From assembly GCA_963930775.1 (NCBI GenBank), contig OZ005689.1, positions 15,376,923-15,440,922 of the forward strand: 64,000 bases of DNA. Direction: 5' to 3'. Both the position numbers and the translations under genes were made by a program. This document shows positions 34,600 through 47,115 of this stretch, piece by piece; the first letter of the stretch is position 1, and each line of letters starts with the position of its first letter. Below the pieces are notes generated by a model. It saw nothing but the letters and a program-made list of their open reading frames with translations. It was not told the origin of the DNA and searched no databases. Source of the stretch: Cliona cf. orientalis. Lineage: Eukaryota > Porifera > Demospongiae > Clionaida > Clionaidae.

Positions 34600-36720
34600 C
34601 TTTCCTGTTCCTTTTTTCTTTTTTCTACAGTAGCTACTTAGTGTGTTAATCTTCCCTATTCCTTTTTTTCCTTCTTTTCTACTTAGTGTATTAATAAACA
34701 CACTCTATGCATACAAAGTACTTCCTTGAGCAATTGAAAAGCCTATTATTCAACTTCTTTTACGATATTTGGATCTAGCCTACCCTTTACCTGTGTTCTG
34801 GAGCAGTACGACATCTTATAGCTGTTGAGCACATCGTTAAAATTAAATTTTAATAATGACTATATAGTTGTTACCTTGCTCATAGCTACCCTAGCTATAT
34901 TCTGCATTCTAATTAGCTAATTTTGCTGCATTTGTAAAAAGATTATGAGGTGAGCATTTAATCATTATAAGTTATTTGTAGCATAATAATTATTGTTATT
35001 TTCTGTATACTATTGCTAATGGTAGATCTAAGGAAACTCAGAGAGGTGGCACACAACACAATCTTCACATATCACGACCCCCTATGCCTAATGTAGCTAT
35101 CTCCTTTAATTCTCTGTCAGCAGATCAGAGCATGCGACCTGTCACACCAGTCTATGATCGGCCTGAAGAATGTAATACGTACTGGACAAGAGGTGACTAA
35201 ATTAACACAAAAGTCACAATAGTAGTTAGCTAATATTATGTCTTGAAGGAGCTTTGTAGGCATTTGATTAATAAACTCATGATCATGCACTGATGCATTG
35301 AATTATTGTATGAGGGAAGCATCACTGACATGTACATTACATGTTAGAGTGATGCTGTGTACATTCATTAAGGGAGGTAGGCAGGTGGCATAAGAACAGG
35401 TGCGCTGCTGAGATCGTCACTTCAAAGTCTAGGTAGCTATACGCGAACTTTTGATCTAGTGACACTGAATTTGGCTGTAATACACATACGTCAGAGGTAG
35501 CTATAGCTAGATGATCATCATTCCTGGCTTAGATTCATCCCTGAAAAGCAGTAACACCTGTTTTCAGGATTGCTTGTTAAGAGCATGCAGGACTTTGCCT
35601 GCTCGAAGAAGGGTGACAGTAGCAGCGTCCTAACTTCCTGCCTCCTCGCCGTTGAAGTCAGACTCGGAGGCCAATATTTCACCACTGGCGTTATCATCAA
35701 CACCTTCTAGCGACATTTTCTTCACAGCTTCCCAATGACTTGCGCACTTGCCAGTTCCGACAAAAATGGCTGAGTCAGCTGTATGGGCTAGGCACGTCTA
35801 TAGGTGTGGCAACATTGTGGTACTGGGCTCTAATTGGAGCTAATTTTCTCGAGAGTCAACAAAGGGCCCCATCATTGGACACCACCATTTATTGTATATG
35901 GCACGGAATATCACGTACCACAAAATTGCAGGCATGCTGTATGCATGGGAAAACGGTTCCGTATAGGTATCTGGGTAACAAAAAACCCTCGATAGTTTAA
36001 TTACTAACTGTTATCTCCAGCACTGAATGAAAGCAGTAGTTAAGAGTTAAACACAAATTTTCCAAGGCGAATAAGAGTTCAGTGAACTTCAACAGGTTGT
36101 AAAAATTTAACAATGTGAGTAAAATTCATGTTTCTGTAGTCATTTTAAAGAGAATTTAGTGCTCTTTTGTGCTAGCTTAGATGCTAGCTATCTGCTGTAT
36201 TGCTGTTAATGCGCCTTAGAGCTTGTTTTGAACAGAGCACCAGATATAATGGACACAATTATTCCCTAGAGTAGTTTTGTGATGGCAAGCTGCTACAGAA
36301 GAGACAAATCTGGTCTGTATGTAGTTCACATGAGTAGGATTGGTTATGGATGAACAAAAGAACAAGCAGATACTGGAGATGGTTAAATCCATAATTGTTA
36401 AATATGGTCGCCCTAACACATTTAATGGTGGAAAACTCGGACGAAGGTGGTGGAGACTATATTTAGAAAATGTCATCCAGAACTCTCTTAGGAAAGCAAC
36501 TAGCTAGTTAGATTAACTCTTTTGTAGTTAATTTTTCTATGGTTGCCGTATGCTTAATAGACCAGTGCAGTGTTATTTTTCAAAAAAAAAGTGTACTAAG
36601 TGCATAGTATCGTTTGATTGGACTTGCTGTCCAGTAATCGGCAACATGCGTAGCGGTACGAAAAGTGGTCCCTTTGTCCAATAAAATTTCATAGTCCATT
36701 TCCTGCAAGATTGTTTATGC
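34600..36720. other. Intergenic AT-rich DNA
   Basis: No gene can be supported. Two weak exon-like stretches were seen (35129-35192 plus; 35657-35723 minus) and not called. Confidence 0.45.
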
Positions 36721-36727
36721 ACATTAT

Positions 36728-37735
36728 TTAAGGTACCATTTAATTGCGTGGGCGTGAGCGTCAGGAATGGCTAATTCAATTAGCGAATCGTGAAGGGGCG
36801 TGGCCGAAGAGGCCATACGAGTGCTTTTGGTCGAAGGTGGGCGTGTCCAGAATCGGCCAGGGATGATTATGCGCGTGTAATTAGCGACCGGAAGTGGCCG
36901 CTGAAGAAAAGGCCGGTAATTGCCCACATCAAAGCAAGATCAAAGCATTCTTGCTTAACTATTAACCGCAACGACAAAAAAAAAAAGAAGCTAATTAGGC
37001 CTAATTAAGCGTGTGGGCGTGTTCCTGGCACTGTGTGGAGTGTGTGCGTGTGCGTTATTGCAGGTTTTATTGCTTCCGATTGGGCGTGGCTTCACGGGCC
37101 AGTGCTTGGACATCGCGGCCGGGGACGTGGCTGCGGCGATAGGTGGGCGTGTCCCGGATGCGGTGGTGACCTTTGAACCCGTCCAGGAGGCTTTGGGGGC
37201 GTGGCAGGAGGTCAAAGGTGAGGCCATGTCTGTTAATGAGGCACTGTACGGCGGTGCGATCGAGGGGCCTGTACGGCCGGACGGAAGCTGACGATGGTTT
37301 GAAGCGGATGTGGTTGCGATGACGTGTTGTTACTCCGCCCACACAGGAAATGAGGTGAGCTCTTGCGTGGGCGGTGTGGCAGAACGGCCTCCAAGTGTTT
37401 GTGTGTGTTTTGGCCTTGAGGAAGCTGTGTGTTTTAATTGGGATTGATTGTGGGCTTCCGGTGGACATCCGGTGGTTAGTAGGCACTTGATTGAGAATGG
37501 TGGTCCTTGGGGAAGAGGGTGGGGCTGTTTTGGGCGTGGCCTGGCCCCTCCCTTCCGGCTCGGCTTCCGGTCCATGGAGGATATTAAATGAACACTTCCG
37601 GCTCTAGCAGCCACACCCCTGAGACCTGTGCAATTAAAAGGGCGTGGTTACCCAACATGCACCTCACTAATGACTTTGATGTGGTTTAGGTGTCATATCC
37701 CCACCTCACGCCCACGCAATTAAATGGTACCTTAA
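36728..37735. mobile_element. GC-rich 1-kb element with perfect inverted ends and TTAA flanks
   Basis: The left end TTAAGGTACCATTTAATTGC plus CGTGGGCGTGAG is matched exactly (31 bp) by the inverted right end at 37705-37735. Both ends are bordered by TTAA, the target site of piggyBac-type elements. The interior is much richer in G+C than its surroundings and holds about ten GGGCGTGG or GTGGGCGTG motifs. No transposase was recognised in it. Confidence 0.8.
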
Positions 37736-38692
37736 GCTCCCTAGAATGTGCTGGGAGCCCGAATAGGTTTGAGTTTGGCTGACAATGTTGGCAAGAATAG
37801 ATATTTGAACCTTAAGTGTCCAAAACTTGGGCCCTTTAGCTACCTGTACATGCACTTCAGAGAAAATTAATTATAATGGACTGATATATCTATCTGTTGC
37901 CTCTCTCACACAAGCGTCCTCTGACTCCGATGATACGGGGCACGTACCTTTGCAGTAGGTCTGCTACATGGAACAATCCAAGCTCCTCCTGGTGTGTATA
38001 TCCCTGCTGTACTACTATGTCTTCCATGGCACAAACATAGCTACACGTGGACTCTAGCCGTCTAGCTTTAATACTTTGTTCATGATGGGTGGTTCAGAGT
38101 GCAAGTAGCTACCAGCGTCGCGGTCAATGATGCGCTGCACTGGGTGGACCGGGTGTCTTTATTCAGCGGAATGGAACGATGGAATGGAATGGTGGAATGG
38201 AACGGTGGAATGGAATGGAATGGAATAGTGGAATGATCACGCCCACCGAGTGTGTGTTTTGTGACGACCTATACCTATTATTCAGTGCCCAAGACACGCA
38301 GGTCTTCTCTTCTCGATCGAATTATGGCTAGCCAGTGGCAGTAATTAAAATGGAATGGAATAGTGGAATGACCACGCCCACCGAGTGCGTGTTTTGTGAC
38401 GACCTATACCTATTATTCAGTGCCCAAGACACGCAGGTCTTCTAGCCAGTGGCAGTAATTAAAAGGACGAGCACTAATTATGCAGGAGAAAAATAGAAAA
38501 TTATGGGCACAACAAAATCGGTATAGGCTTTCAGCTTCCAACATTGAATGCTGATTAACCTCATGCTATAGGTACTTTGTGCATTGGTGTGTTGCCATTT
38601 CCATGGACCAGATTGTGCTTCTTTACTTTGGGCATGTTGGGCTTCATATGTAGGCTGGGCTTCATATGTAGGCTAGCCTTTACCGGTATACT

Positions 38693-38983
38693 CAGGCCCG
38701 TAGCCAGACTTTTTTAAAGGGGGGTGCACATGTGTATGGGTTTAGTGACTACTATAATAATTATGCATGTATTGGTCACAACTGCTTATAGATTGAGGTG
38801 TGATGTTAATTAGCTGCACTAAGTGTGGTTTTGTCAAGCTGATCATGAGAGAGGATAGCATGCAGCCTCAGTCTATTGCTCATGCTATTAAGAACTTCTG
38901 TGAAATGACATGCAATTAGCTATTAGGCTGAAAAAAGGGGGGTGCACGTGCACCCCCCTGCACGCCCCCTGCCTACGGGCCTG
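38693..38983. mobile_element. MITE with CAGGCCCGTAGCCAG ends
   Basis: CAGGCCCGTAGCCAG at the left is complementary to CTGCCTACGGGCCTG at the right (14 of 15). Internally, AAAGGGGGGTGCACATG pairs with GGGGTGCACGTGCACCCCCC. A GGGCGTAGCCAGGATTTTAG relative occurs at about 27547. Confidence 0.75.
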
Positions 38984-39468
38984 ATACTAATAGGAGAGGT
39001 AGCTATTGGCACCTGCCATTCCAGCCACACCAGACTTCCCAAATGGCTCCTGAACAGAAGTAGGTACTAGACCAGAGTGACCCCCATTTCGCTAGCTAGC
39101 CTAGGGGTGGATGTCTTCAGTACTGAGGGCCCCTGCTAGCTATTGCACTAAAACAACCCTGTATCACATGAATGGGGACACCATGCACTCTATAGCCAGC
39201 GACATGGGGGGGGGGGGGGGTCACACATACACCAGACATTCGAAGCCTTCATCGAGAGTAGAGCTAGAACTGCTTCACTTTCAATACTGCAAAATTTGAG
39301 GAGACTTATATGATTAGTAGACCAAGTATCAGAGTAGGGGCCAGGATAAAAGAGCTTTGACACTGAACAGCATTGTGCTATCACTAACTTCAAAACAACT
39401 GTAGCTGAATCTTGAGCCCACACTTCTGATCTCTACTCTTGCTGGATCAGTTCAAGGATCCACTAATA

Positions 39469-39878
39469 CCAAGAGTAAATAATAAGGAGGGGAAGAGCGT
39501 GTCGAACGCGCTAATACCCCGTGTAGAAATATGTTTTCGGCAAGTAACGTGACTTGCAGCCGTGCGCACGTGACTAGCCCAAGGGGCTAAACTCCTGATT
39601 TTCTTAGAACTGAGAAGAATGGAGGCGTTTTTCATGAGTTTTATGCTAGATTCTTTATAAACGCCCGTTTTATATTGTGATCTGCTCGTGCTTTCGGTCG
39701 AAATCGCGCTCGCGTTAGCTTGCACTCGAGGCCACGCCCACAATGTACCATTTGAATCGAACGCTCTGATTGGTCAATTTTTGAATTCCTGGCGCGTGAC
39801 TTTCCGAAAACATCTTGTGCGGAGTATATAGCGCGTTCGATACTCTCTTCCCCTCCTTATTATTTACTCTTGCTAATA
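39469..39878. mobile_element. Terminal-inverted-repeat element upstream of the broken VWA gene
   Basis: AAGAGTAAATAATAAGGAGG plus GGAAGAG...TCGAACGCGCTA at the left is mirrored at 39830-39876 (TAGCGCGTTCGATACTC...CTCCTTATTATTTACTCTT). The arms are about 65 bp with a few mismatches. No ORF is visible. Confidence 0.8.
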
Positions 39879-40121
39879 CTATTGGCTTGCACAAGTTTGT
39901 TTATCTCAATATAATCGGTATAGGTCGTCACGGAACGCGCTCGGTGGGCATGGTCATTCCACTATTCCATTCCATTGTTCCATTCCACCATTCCATTCCA
40001 TCGTTCCATTCTGCTAATAAAGACACCCGGGTGGTCCAATGACGTAACCATTTCGAACTTAGTCGATCCTGCTTGAGTGACTAGAGCTCAAGGTTGAAAT
40101 AACGCGGCCGAAACTATCGAG

Positions 40122-42707
40122 ATGAATACACTACTTGTGATAACGGTAGGATTAATTATTACCATCATGGTAAGAATTGATGCCCAGTCAGGATATGATA
40201 AGACGATGTCGCCAGGAGAAAGAGGTGCAGACGTGGTTCGAGCTGTTAGCTATATCCAAGATCGAAGCTTACGGTCGCTTCATTGACTTTGATTCAGCCT
40301 CAACAAGTCCCCTCTTTATGAGGGTAATGGCGTATGTTGAAACCAGAGATGGCGCTCATGCTGATCCAAACGGAGGTGGCATATGGAACGTTGAAGATGC
40401 ACTATTTAGAAGTACTCAGGACGATCACCGTCTAAACGATATTATCATGCAACTGAAAACAGCAAAATTAATGATTCTTACCTTACGCCTATTGACTGGA
40501 GAAGTCTCAACTACAGCGATCTTTCAATACCATTATATTCTGGCCTTGCAGTTAGACTTATTATACATTTGAATACTCTGGGATCAGAAATTACGCATGC
40601 AAGATACTGGATTATGCATTTTAAAACAGGCATGTCGGTCAGTGGAAGTCAATGGAACATCAATAAGAACAATCTATCACGGACAGAAAGTAAATCATCA
40701 TTTTATATTATACCGTAAATCTGGAAATTTTCGTTGTAAAGATATTTTCGTAGTCGACGGTGGCTATGAAAATTAATCTTACGAAAATTAGCATGCATTA
40801 TTAATGCTAATGCAGTAAGGGGTCGTTCCTACGAAAAAAATTTTACACAAAAGTTTATTATACGAAAGTTTCTTTACATGAAAATTTCCAGATCTACGAT
40901 AATAACTCATAATTGTATGATTACATATTATTATGGTAATTCAGAATGCAAATTAAAGACAGATGTAGTATTCGTACTGGATGGATCTGCAAGTATTACT
41001 CATGATGATTTTCAGAAAGTTAAGAACTTTGTTCATAACTTCTGTGGAAACTTATCAATAGGTGTGACTGGGAGCCGAGTCGGTGTTATTACATTTTCTA
41101 GTGAAGCAGTAGTACACATTCCGTTGAACAATGCACTTAACAAGAGTGCTTTGCTTCATGAAATTGATAACCTTCCCCAAGCAGAGTCACTTACTTACAC
41201 CAATTTAGGGTTGGATCGTATGAGGGAACAAGAGTGGAGGACTGATATATCAGTACTGAGACTTTCCATTGTTCTCACAGATGGAGTATCAGCGAATAAA
41301 GAACGTACTAAAAGGGCAGCAAGGATGGTTCATAATCATGAACCAGACATACTTGTGTTTGCCATTGGTGTTGGAAATGTTAATCTGGAGGAGTTGATGG
41401 AAATTGCATCAGGAAATAGCTCTCAGTATTTAGTTCACTTGGATTCCTTTGATCCTGGTGCACTCGATTCAGTTCGTGAGGGATATTCCTATCAAATGTG
41501 TTACTTGGGTAATGGTTAATATTAATATTGTTCTACATGGATTATAGTGCAATCAATTATCATTATTGTAACAATACAGCCACTACATCTATACCTATAT
41601 CCACAGAAGAGAAAGGAATGATCGCTATGAATGCAACTGCAAGATTTCGATTCACAGTTCCTGTTGCTGTAGGCATGACATTCAATATGTGCATATCTGA
41701 TGGTGAAATAACCATATATGCCTCTACAATACCAAATCCAAGCAGTGCACAGTATACTCGACATCACTCATTGAGAGCTGATGGTGACCTACGTTGCCTG
41801 AGCACATTTTATGACTTCGAGTTCACTAACCAGCGACGTAAACGACGGCAAATATCAAATGATACTGTATCACTGTATATTACTCTAAAAGGCCAAAATG
41901 ATATTAATGAGTTTACATTTAATAGCAGTGTTGGAAACACTATACTAAATTTTGGTATGAACTTTATCAGGTACTATGCATTTCATCTTATTATATTAAT
42001 AATATTATGATATTACGTCCAGAATGTGAAGATGAGCCATGTGATCAAAACGCAGAATGCTTCAACACAAATGAATACTATCACTATACATGTGTAATGA
42101 AAATTTCACTGGAAATGGAACTTCTTGTATTCCAGGTAACTAATGCAAACCAATGATTATTATTATTGATTCTGGCACAGGCACAATTGCGTCATGCATG
42201 CATGCACTGCATGCCCTAATAGACGACCTATATAGCCTCGTGGTGTATATACTATAATTATAGATATAATTACAAAGCTGTATAAGATTATGTTCCACAT
42301 AATAATAATATGATTGCAATATTAGATGCACTTTAGTAACTATGTTTGTGTATGCTTTAAATTTGCAGTTGATTTATCTGTAATGGAGACAAAGGAAATT
42401 GCAAATGGCAAAATTGCTACAGCAGTAATAGTGTCTGTTGTCCTGCTTCCTTTTATAACCATGCATCATCACTGCTATAGTAGTTATCTTCGCTTTTATT
42501 CGAAAAAAGCACAAACAGAAAGGCAATAAAGATTTTAAAGAACAGGAAATGGACACAAATGGTCAACTACAGTTTGAGAATGAAGACAAGAAGGAATTTG
42601 AAGTGACATCAACATGCTCCGAGGCTAAAGAAATAATCCTAACATCGATAGGACTTACAACAGTGGATGAAGATAAATCAGTGGACGGCAAAAATAATTA
42701 TAATTAA
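40122..42707 (+). pseudogene. VWA-EGF-transmembrane gene, copy A (frameshifted)
   Basis: It has the same five-exon plan as the intact copy B (47116-49322): about 40122-40689, 40945-41508, 41580-41954, 42023-42135, 42369-42707. The VWA exon is intact with MIDAS residues DGSAS and LTDG, and the third exon retains the RRKRRQ furin-type site. Breaks relative to copy B: about 4 extra bases at 40251 (TTAGCTATATCC against TTATATCC); a second frame change near 40460; 2 extra bases and a lost Cys in the EGF exon (about 42085-42100); and about 7 extra bases (ATGCATC) in the transmembrane exon near 42460. Past the last break the correct frame runs open for about 75 codons (RKKHKQKGNKDFKEQEMD...), a longer cytoplasmic tail than copy B has. 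It is probably a pseudogene. Homopolymer-type assembly error would not easily explain 2-, 4- and 7-base changes. Both copies share ACGCGGCCGAAA just upstream of the start. Confidence 0.8.
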
Positions 42708-42924
42708 TGACAGACAAAAGTTTCTGTTTGAGCTGAGTTAGTGCATGCATAAAATATAATGTTTTTCCAACAAGTTAGTGTATTAATAACTAAAGGCAGT
42801 TTTGTTTTAACAAATCTTTTGATAAACTTGGTCGTAAGTGCATTAATTTTTCTTTGCATCAAGGAATAGCTAACATTAATATTTTGTTTGTCAATGAGAA
42901 TATTTCGCAAGCACGTTCCTGGTA

Positions 42925-43075
42925 TATACAAGGGAAGCGGAACAGGGGCGGGGGGCAACTGCTCTCCCCTCCCCAAGGTGGAAGGCTACTATTAAAATAT
43001 GAAATTGTACGTTCTAAGTATGACTTTGCCCACCCCCACAAAAAACTGAACTACCCTTAGCCGCCTCTGGGTAAG
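42925..43075. repeat. G/C-tract repeat (AGCGGAACAGGGG family)
   Basis: AAGCGGAACAGGGGCGGGGG ... CCCCTCCCCAAGG ... ACCCTTAGCCGCCTCTGG. It has the same framework as the poly-G/poly-C repeats at 19228 and 19555. Confidence 0.65.
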
Positions 43076-43106
43076 AATACCATTTGAAATTTGGTTTCAG
43101 ATACTC

Positions 43107-44250
43107 ATGACCAATTAATTAATTTGTTTACAGATAGAGAGTACCCTCATTGTTAGAATTCTTTTGGCTTGTGAAACTGTATAATTGTATTATAGGTACT
43201 TATGGTGTGCTTACATGCATGAAGTAATCATCTGTATACCTATATAGCTGGCTTCGTATAATTATATCGAGTAATGCAGATTGACTATGAATATCATCTA
43301 TGGTTGTTTTTGCACTAGGACTCAGTGGCGCCAGAGTGGCGCCACAGTGGGGGTGGAAATCTTTCAACTATATAGCTAATATAGCATAATGCAGCTAATA
43401 AATTGAATCAATTCTGCTCTAAGCGTATTAATTGTATAGCCACTATGATGTTTCCCTAATAAGTTATGATATGTCTATCTTTCTTGGTATACACAATTAA
43501 ATAGTAATAGCCATAGTATATTATTCTGCTTGCAGTAGCTATGAAGACATAGCCAATACCTTGACCTTAATAAAAATTGTTCATCTCAAGCTCTAAAGCT
43601 AGCTATGTGTACCCGGTAAATGTTACAGTAATGTATACGTACTGACTTGATGGCTAGTATGGAGCAGATTGGTGGTGTCTGAAATAATTTTTGAGGTGGG
43701 TGGCTGGTATTGATATGGCTATGATGAAGCATGATTGGGGGTGACTTACATGTGCTAAAAAGACACGCAAACTGTTATCATTACATGCAAAGTCAAACAT
43801 GTTCTGGGAGGAGGACGTAGATAATAATACGTGAGTAAAACTAATATGAATCTGAGGTAATGTAGGTGAGTAGAGCGGGTGTGTCCCACCCAGGCTACCA
43901 TAGTACCAGCTGCACTATACAGTTGTACAGCTGCTATCTGGGTATACATAACACCCTCTTAAAGTATAAGATATTGATAGTGCATGGCAGCCTTGATTAA
44001 AAATTGTCTACGTCATCCTACCGGAATGCTGTAACAGTTACTATTATAGTACTAGCTATAATATAATATTATAATACGTAGCTCAATACTCCTATCTAAT
44101 CTTAGCCTGGAGACAAGGCTAATCTAATCTACTCCTGTCCTTATAAATCCCCTTGACAACTTCACAATGTGCCACTGTTAATGTTTGTGATTCTTTAAGC
44201 TTTTTAATGATGGCCAAGGGAAATAACTGGATAATTAAGATCAGCTCCTG
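43107..44250 (+). repeat. Arm 1 of a diverged inverted duplication
   Basis: Segments at 43120-43265 (GGTACTTATGGTGTGCTTAC, GTATACCTATATAGCTGGCTTCG), 43731-43756 and 44140-44240 (TTGACAACTTCACAATGTG, AAATAACTGGATAATTA) reappear as reverse complement at 50400-51297. Confidence 0.65.
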
Positions 44251-44766
44251 ATATTAGGTATATAACTGTTGAAGCCAGCTCTTTGGGGCAAGCAAAATAC
44301 CAATAGAGCTAGTATACTTTAAAAGAATCTCTACGTATCAGTACAATATATTATAGTTAGAGAGGACGATTGTTGTAATATCCAGAGAATTTAGACACCT
44401 TTTGAATTCTAAGAAACTGATTCCTACCTGCTTTTATTTAAGGACCTAGGATAAGAACTCCCTCTAACCTTATACATTAGATTAATTTCTAGGAATTGAA
44501 TTTCTTTACGAGAATCTGATGTTTAGAGTAATCCATAACTACCTAAATATTGTGTGATTTAGTTTCCTACTTAATGAATAATTGTGCACTGCTAACTAAT
44601 TAAAAATTTAATGTGGGGAATTGTCTAAAATTTCAGCTGTATGTTGTACTCTGCCAAGTTGTCCTTTGCAAAAATATCTATAGCCATAATTATTATTTTG
44701 GGGGGGGGGGGGGGGGGGGGGAAGGGTGGTATTTGAGGGTATGGTTCTCAGTAGTTTAATTGTTTG

Positions 44767-45055
44767 CTATATATAGCGCAAGGCTAGCTTTATTTATCCA
44801 CAGCATTACGTAAGCCAAGAAAACACGTGAAGTTCAACCAACAGTACTTCTCAGAAAAAGTAGTGCTCAGCTTGTAATGTATTCGCTGGATACACGTGTA
44901 AGATACTCTACACATTTACTGATTTTCAAGTCCCATGGAGAAAGGCTCCAGCGAGGCCCTGAATTTTCTCATAATTACCTCATAGATTACCTAAGAGATT
45001 ACACCATAGGTGTCATCATAATTACACCATAATTATCTCATAACCACAAATTGCT
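44767..45055 (+). repeat. R2 repeat, copy at 44.8 kb
   Basis: It is nearly identical to about 3990-4280 (GCTATATATAGCGCAAGGCT through the TCATAATTACACCATAATTA units). From 45060 to 45720 no gene was recognised. Confidence 0.8.
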
Positions 45056-45739
45056 ACCGGGGAGATAATGTATTCATTAAGCAGAGTAAAATACTACCAA
45101 ATAAAATTATAGGATGCAATGAGTGAGTTCACTCCCATGTAGCTATATGGTGTCTAGCTATGGACAAACTGAAGAGGCACCTTTTGATGATGAAGACTTA
45201 CAAAGATTAGTATAAATTAGCTACAATAGCATCCAAGTGAGAGAATGTTACAGTAGCTACCCACATTTATATAGTCACAGAGTCATGATTACTATAAACT
45301 CTAAAACAGTAAAATTAATACCCGGTATTATAGCTATAAGTCAATGGTGATCATATCATCATTTCTACCCTTATCACTCTAAACACAAGGTTGTACTGCA
45401 GAAATTACCCCGACATGCTTTACAAAGAACTCTTAGACTAACTCGTGCACACAGTGAGCCCCCAGGCTACCATTCTATTAGCACAAGCCCTAATAGTGTT
45501 GTGGCTGCAGGATAGCCCCACCCACCAAGTGCATGCACTACAGCCACACCCACAGCAAGCGAGCATTCGGAACGCACTTAAATTCATCTTGTGCCTTTAT
45601 AACTTAGTCATGTTTTTCTTTTTGTTGTCTTGTTCTTTCTGGGTACATGCACGTTAGCAAGTTATCTTAATTGCTATTTTTGTATCCATGCTATAGAAGC
45701 AGAATTATTATAAACAAATTAAACACTAAGTAGAAAAAA

Positions 45740-46035
45740 AAAAAAGATTTTTAATTAATTAATTCAGGGGGGAACTGGGAGCACTTGGGGACATAATTTT
45801 TGCACCGGCGCGCAGAATGGATCGAATGCAGAGATTTGACCTTCAGGAATTTTGATTCACGCCTTAGAATCAAAGTTACGGCCCTTTGAAGTTTCCCCAT
45901 ATGTTTGTACAGGGAAGCCATGCGTTTGCAATGTTTCCGCCCACGCGCTACGTGAGGGGCGGGGCCACGCGCGCACATAAACGTGACGACCTTTACCAAC
46001 TTTTTGACAAAATTGAAATTTAGGCTGCCTGCTTG
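45740..46035 (-). repeat. R3 repeat, reversed copy
   Basis: On the minus strand it carries GGTCGTCACGTTTATGTGCG, CACGTAGCGCGTGGGCGG, CATTGCAAACGCATGGCTTC and GGCGTGAATCAAAATTCC, ending toward a CTACTTAGTGT/poly-T tail at about 45725. It is the longest R3 copy in the window. Confidence 0.75.
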
Positions 46036-46123
46036 CATTGTATGGTTCCACTATGCACCCAGCTCGATTATATGGTGGTTTTTGGACAATTTTTTTTTTC
46101 TGCTTAGTGTTCAGGTCGCCTTG

Positions 46124-46159
<36 letters not shown>
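46124..46159. repeat. Poly-A tract
   Basis: About 35 A residues, possibly the tail of a retroposed sequence. Confidence 0.9.
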
Positions 46160-46162
<3 letters not shown>

Positions 46163-46204
46163 ACCTGAGTCTGGATTAAGTGGCTAGCTATATACAAGGG
46201 AGCA

Positions 46205-46660
46205 TTTACTTAAAGTTTTAGCAGAGTATGGATGTACATTTTTATTATTATGGGAGAATTTTAAGTAAAGGTCAAAGGTCACATGTAAATCTTTGCTCCA
46301 GTTACTGTTAGCCATCAGTATTATATGGCATGATTTTACACCACTTCAGTACCTGTGGTGGCAACTGGTGTAAAATCGTCCCTTATATAATATTATAGCA
46401 GAGGTAGCTAAGTTATATGGGAGAATTTTACATGAGTAAGCCCCTTAATTTTGATGTGGTGTAAAATCCTCCCTTATAATATGCTTGGCATACAATAAAT
46501 ACTCAGGATTTTACACTAATTTTGCTGGTGTAAAATCGTCCCATGAGTTACTCTAGGTTGCATTGGTGTAAAATCGTCCCATAAGTTACTCTAGGTTTTG
46601 CTGGTGTAAAATCGTCCCATGAGTTACTCTAGGTATAAAACTCTATTTTACACTGAAATA
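46205..46660. repeat. Clustered GGTGTAAAATCGTCCC repeats upstream of VWA gene B
   Basis: Three near-identical units of GGTGTAAAATCGTCCCATGA + GTTACTCTAGGT lie at about 46526-46560, 46565-46597 and 46603-46634. Looser copies are at about 46365, 46455 and, inverted (GGATTTTACAC, GATTTTACACC), at about 46333 and 46505. GGGAGAATTTTA units occur at 46252 and 46420. The last unit runs into TATAAAAC. Confidence 0.8.
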
Positions 46661-46734
46661 TGTAGGACCCTAGAACTCGAGATCTGGCGATTTCCGTGCC
46701 GACGACGACAACAACAACGACGACAACGACAGAC

Positions 46735-47010
46735 GGACAAACCGATTGCTTTACTCCTTGCGCATGCGCGCGGGGTAATTATACACTGTACTCTTCAGAC
46801 ATGCATTCAAGTTGATAGCTACAGTGTTTTATGACTGTGCCAGGGTATCTCTTGTCTCAAGTTGTTTATACTCTGGCTTGTAACATAGCTACTGCTTATT
46901 GGCAGAGTAGCTATTAAAAATTTGGCTATTTTTTTGCTGACAGGCAGACAAACAGATTGCTTCACCACATGCTTGTTGTTGCGCATGCGCGCACGCGGGA
47001 TAATTATCAC
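46735..47010. repeat. Duplicated GATTGCTT...GCGCATGCGCGC segment
   Basis: GGACAAACCGATTGCTTTAC..TTGCGCATGCGCGCGGGGTAA (46735-46780) recurs as CAGACAAACAGATTGCTTCA..TTGCGCATGCGCGCACGCGG (46943-47005), both followed by TAATTAT. It lies in the 5' flank of VWA gene B. Confidence 0.65.
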
Positions 47011-47115
47011 TGAAGCACGGACAGGAAGTTATGAATTTTGGAGAGGCTGCTTGCTGGAGTTCAAGGCTGAGTTGCGATTCAGAGTCGAAAAACAAACGCG
47101 GCCGAAAATAATATT

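Larger units (their letters stand above)
38140..40035. repeat. Block bounded by inverted GGAAT/ATTCC arrays
   Basis: GGGTGTCTTTATTCAGCGGA followed by an ATGGAATGG-type array (38150-38235) is mirrored at 39955-40032 by ATTCCATTCC arrays ending in TAATAAAGACACCC. Next to the left array, a segment of about 120 bp starting GGAATAGTGGAATGA...CACGCCCACCGAGTG is tandemly duplicated (about 38222-38345 and 38349-38462). Other elements are nested inside. Confidence 0.7.

Noticed and set aside
35129..35192. Exon-like stretch IRACDLSHQSMIGLKNVI between AG and GT
   Set aside because: It is isolated: no partner exons on either side and no family recognised.
35657..35723. Minus-strand start MSLEGVDDNASGEILASESD
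   Set aside because: It ends at a stop after 28 codons with no strong donor and no following exon.
37013..37291. Plus-strand 92-codon frame in the TTAA element
   Set aside because: It is long because the DNA is GC-rich. It has no family resemblance, and an equally long minus-strand frame overlaps it.
46943..47005. CRISPR-like or regulatory palindrome GCGCATGCGCGC
   Set aside because: Only two imperfect copies are seen, within a dispersed animal repeat; there is no array structure.
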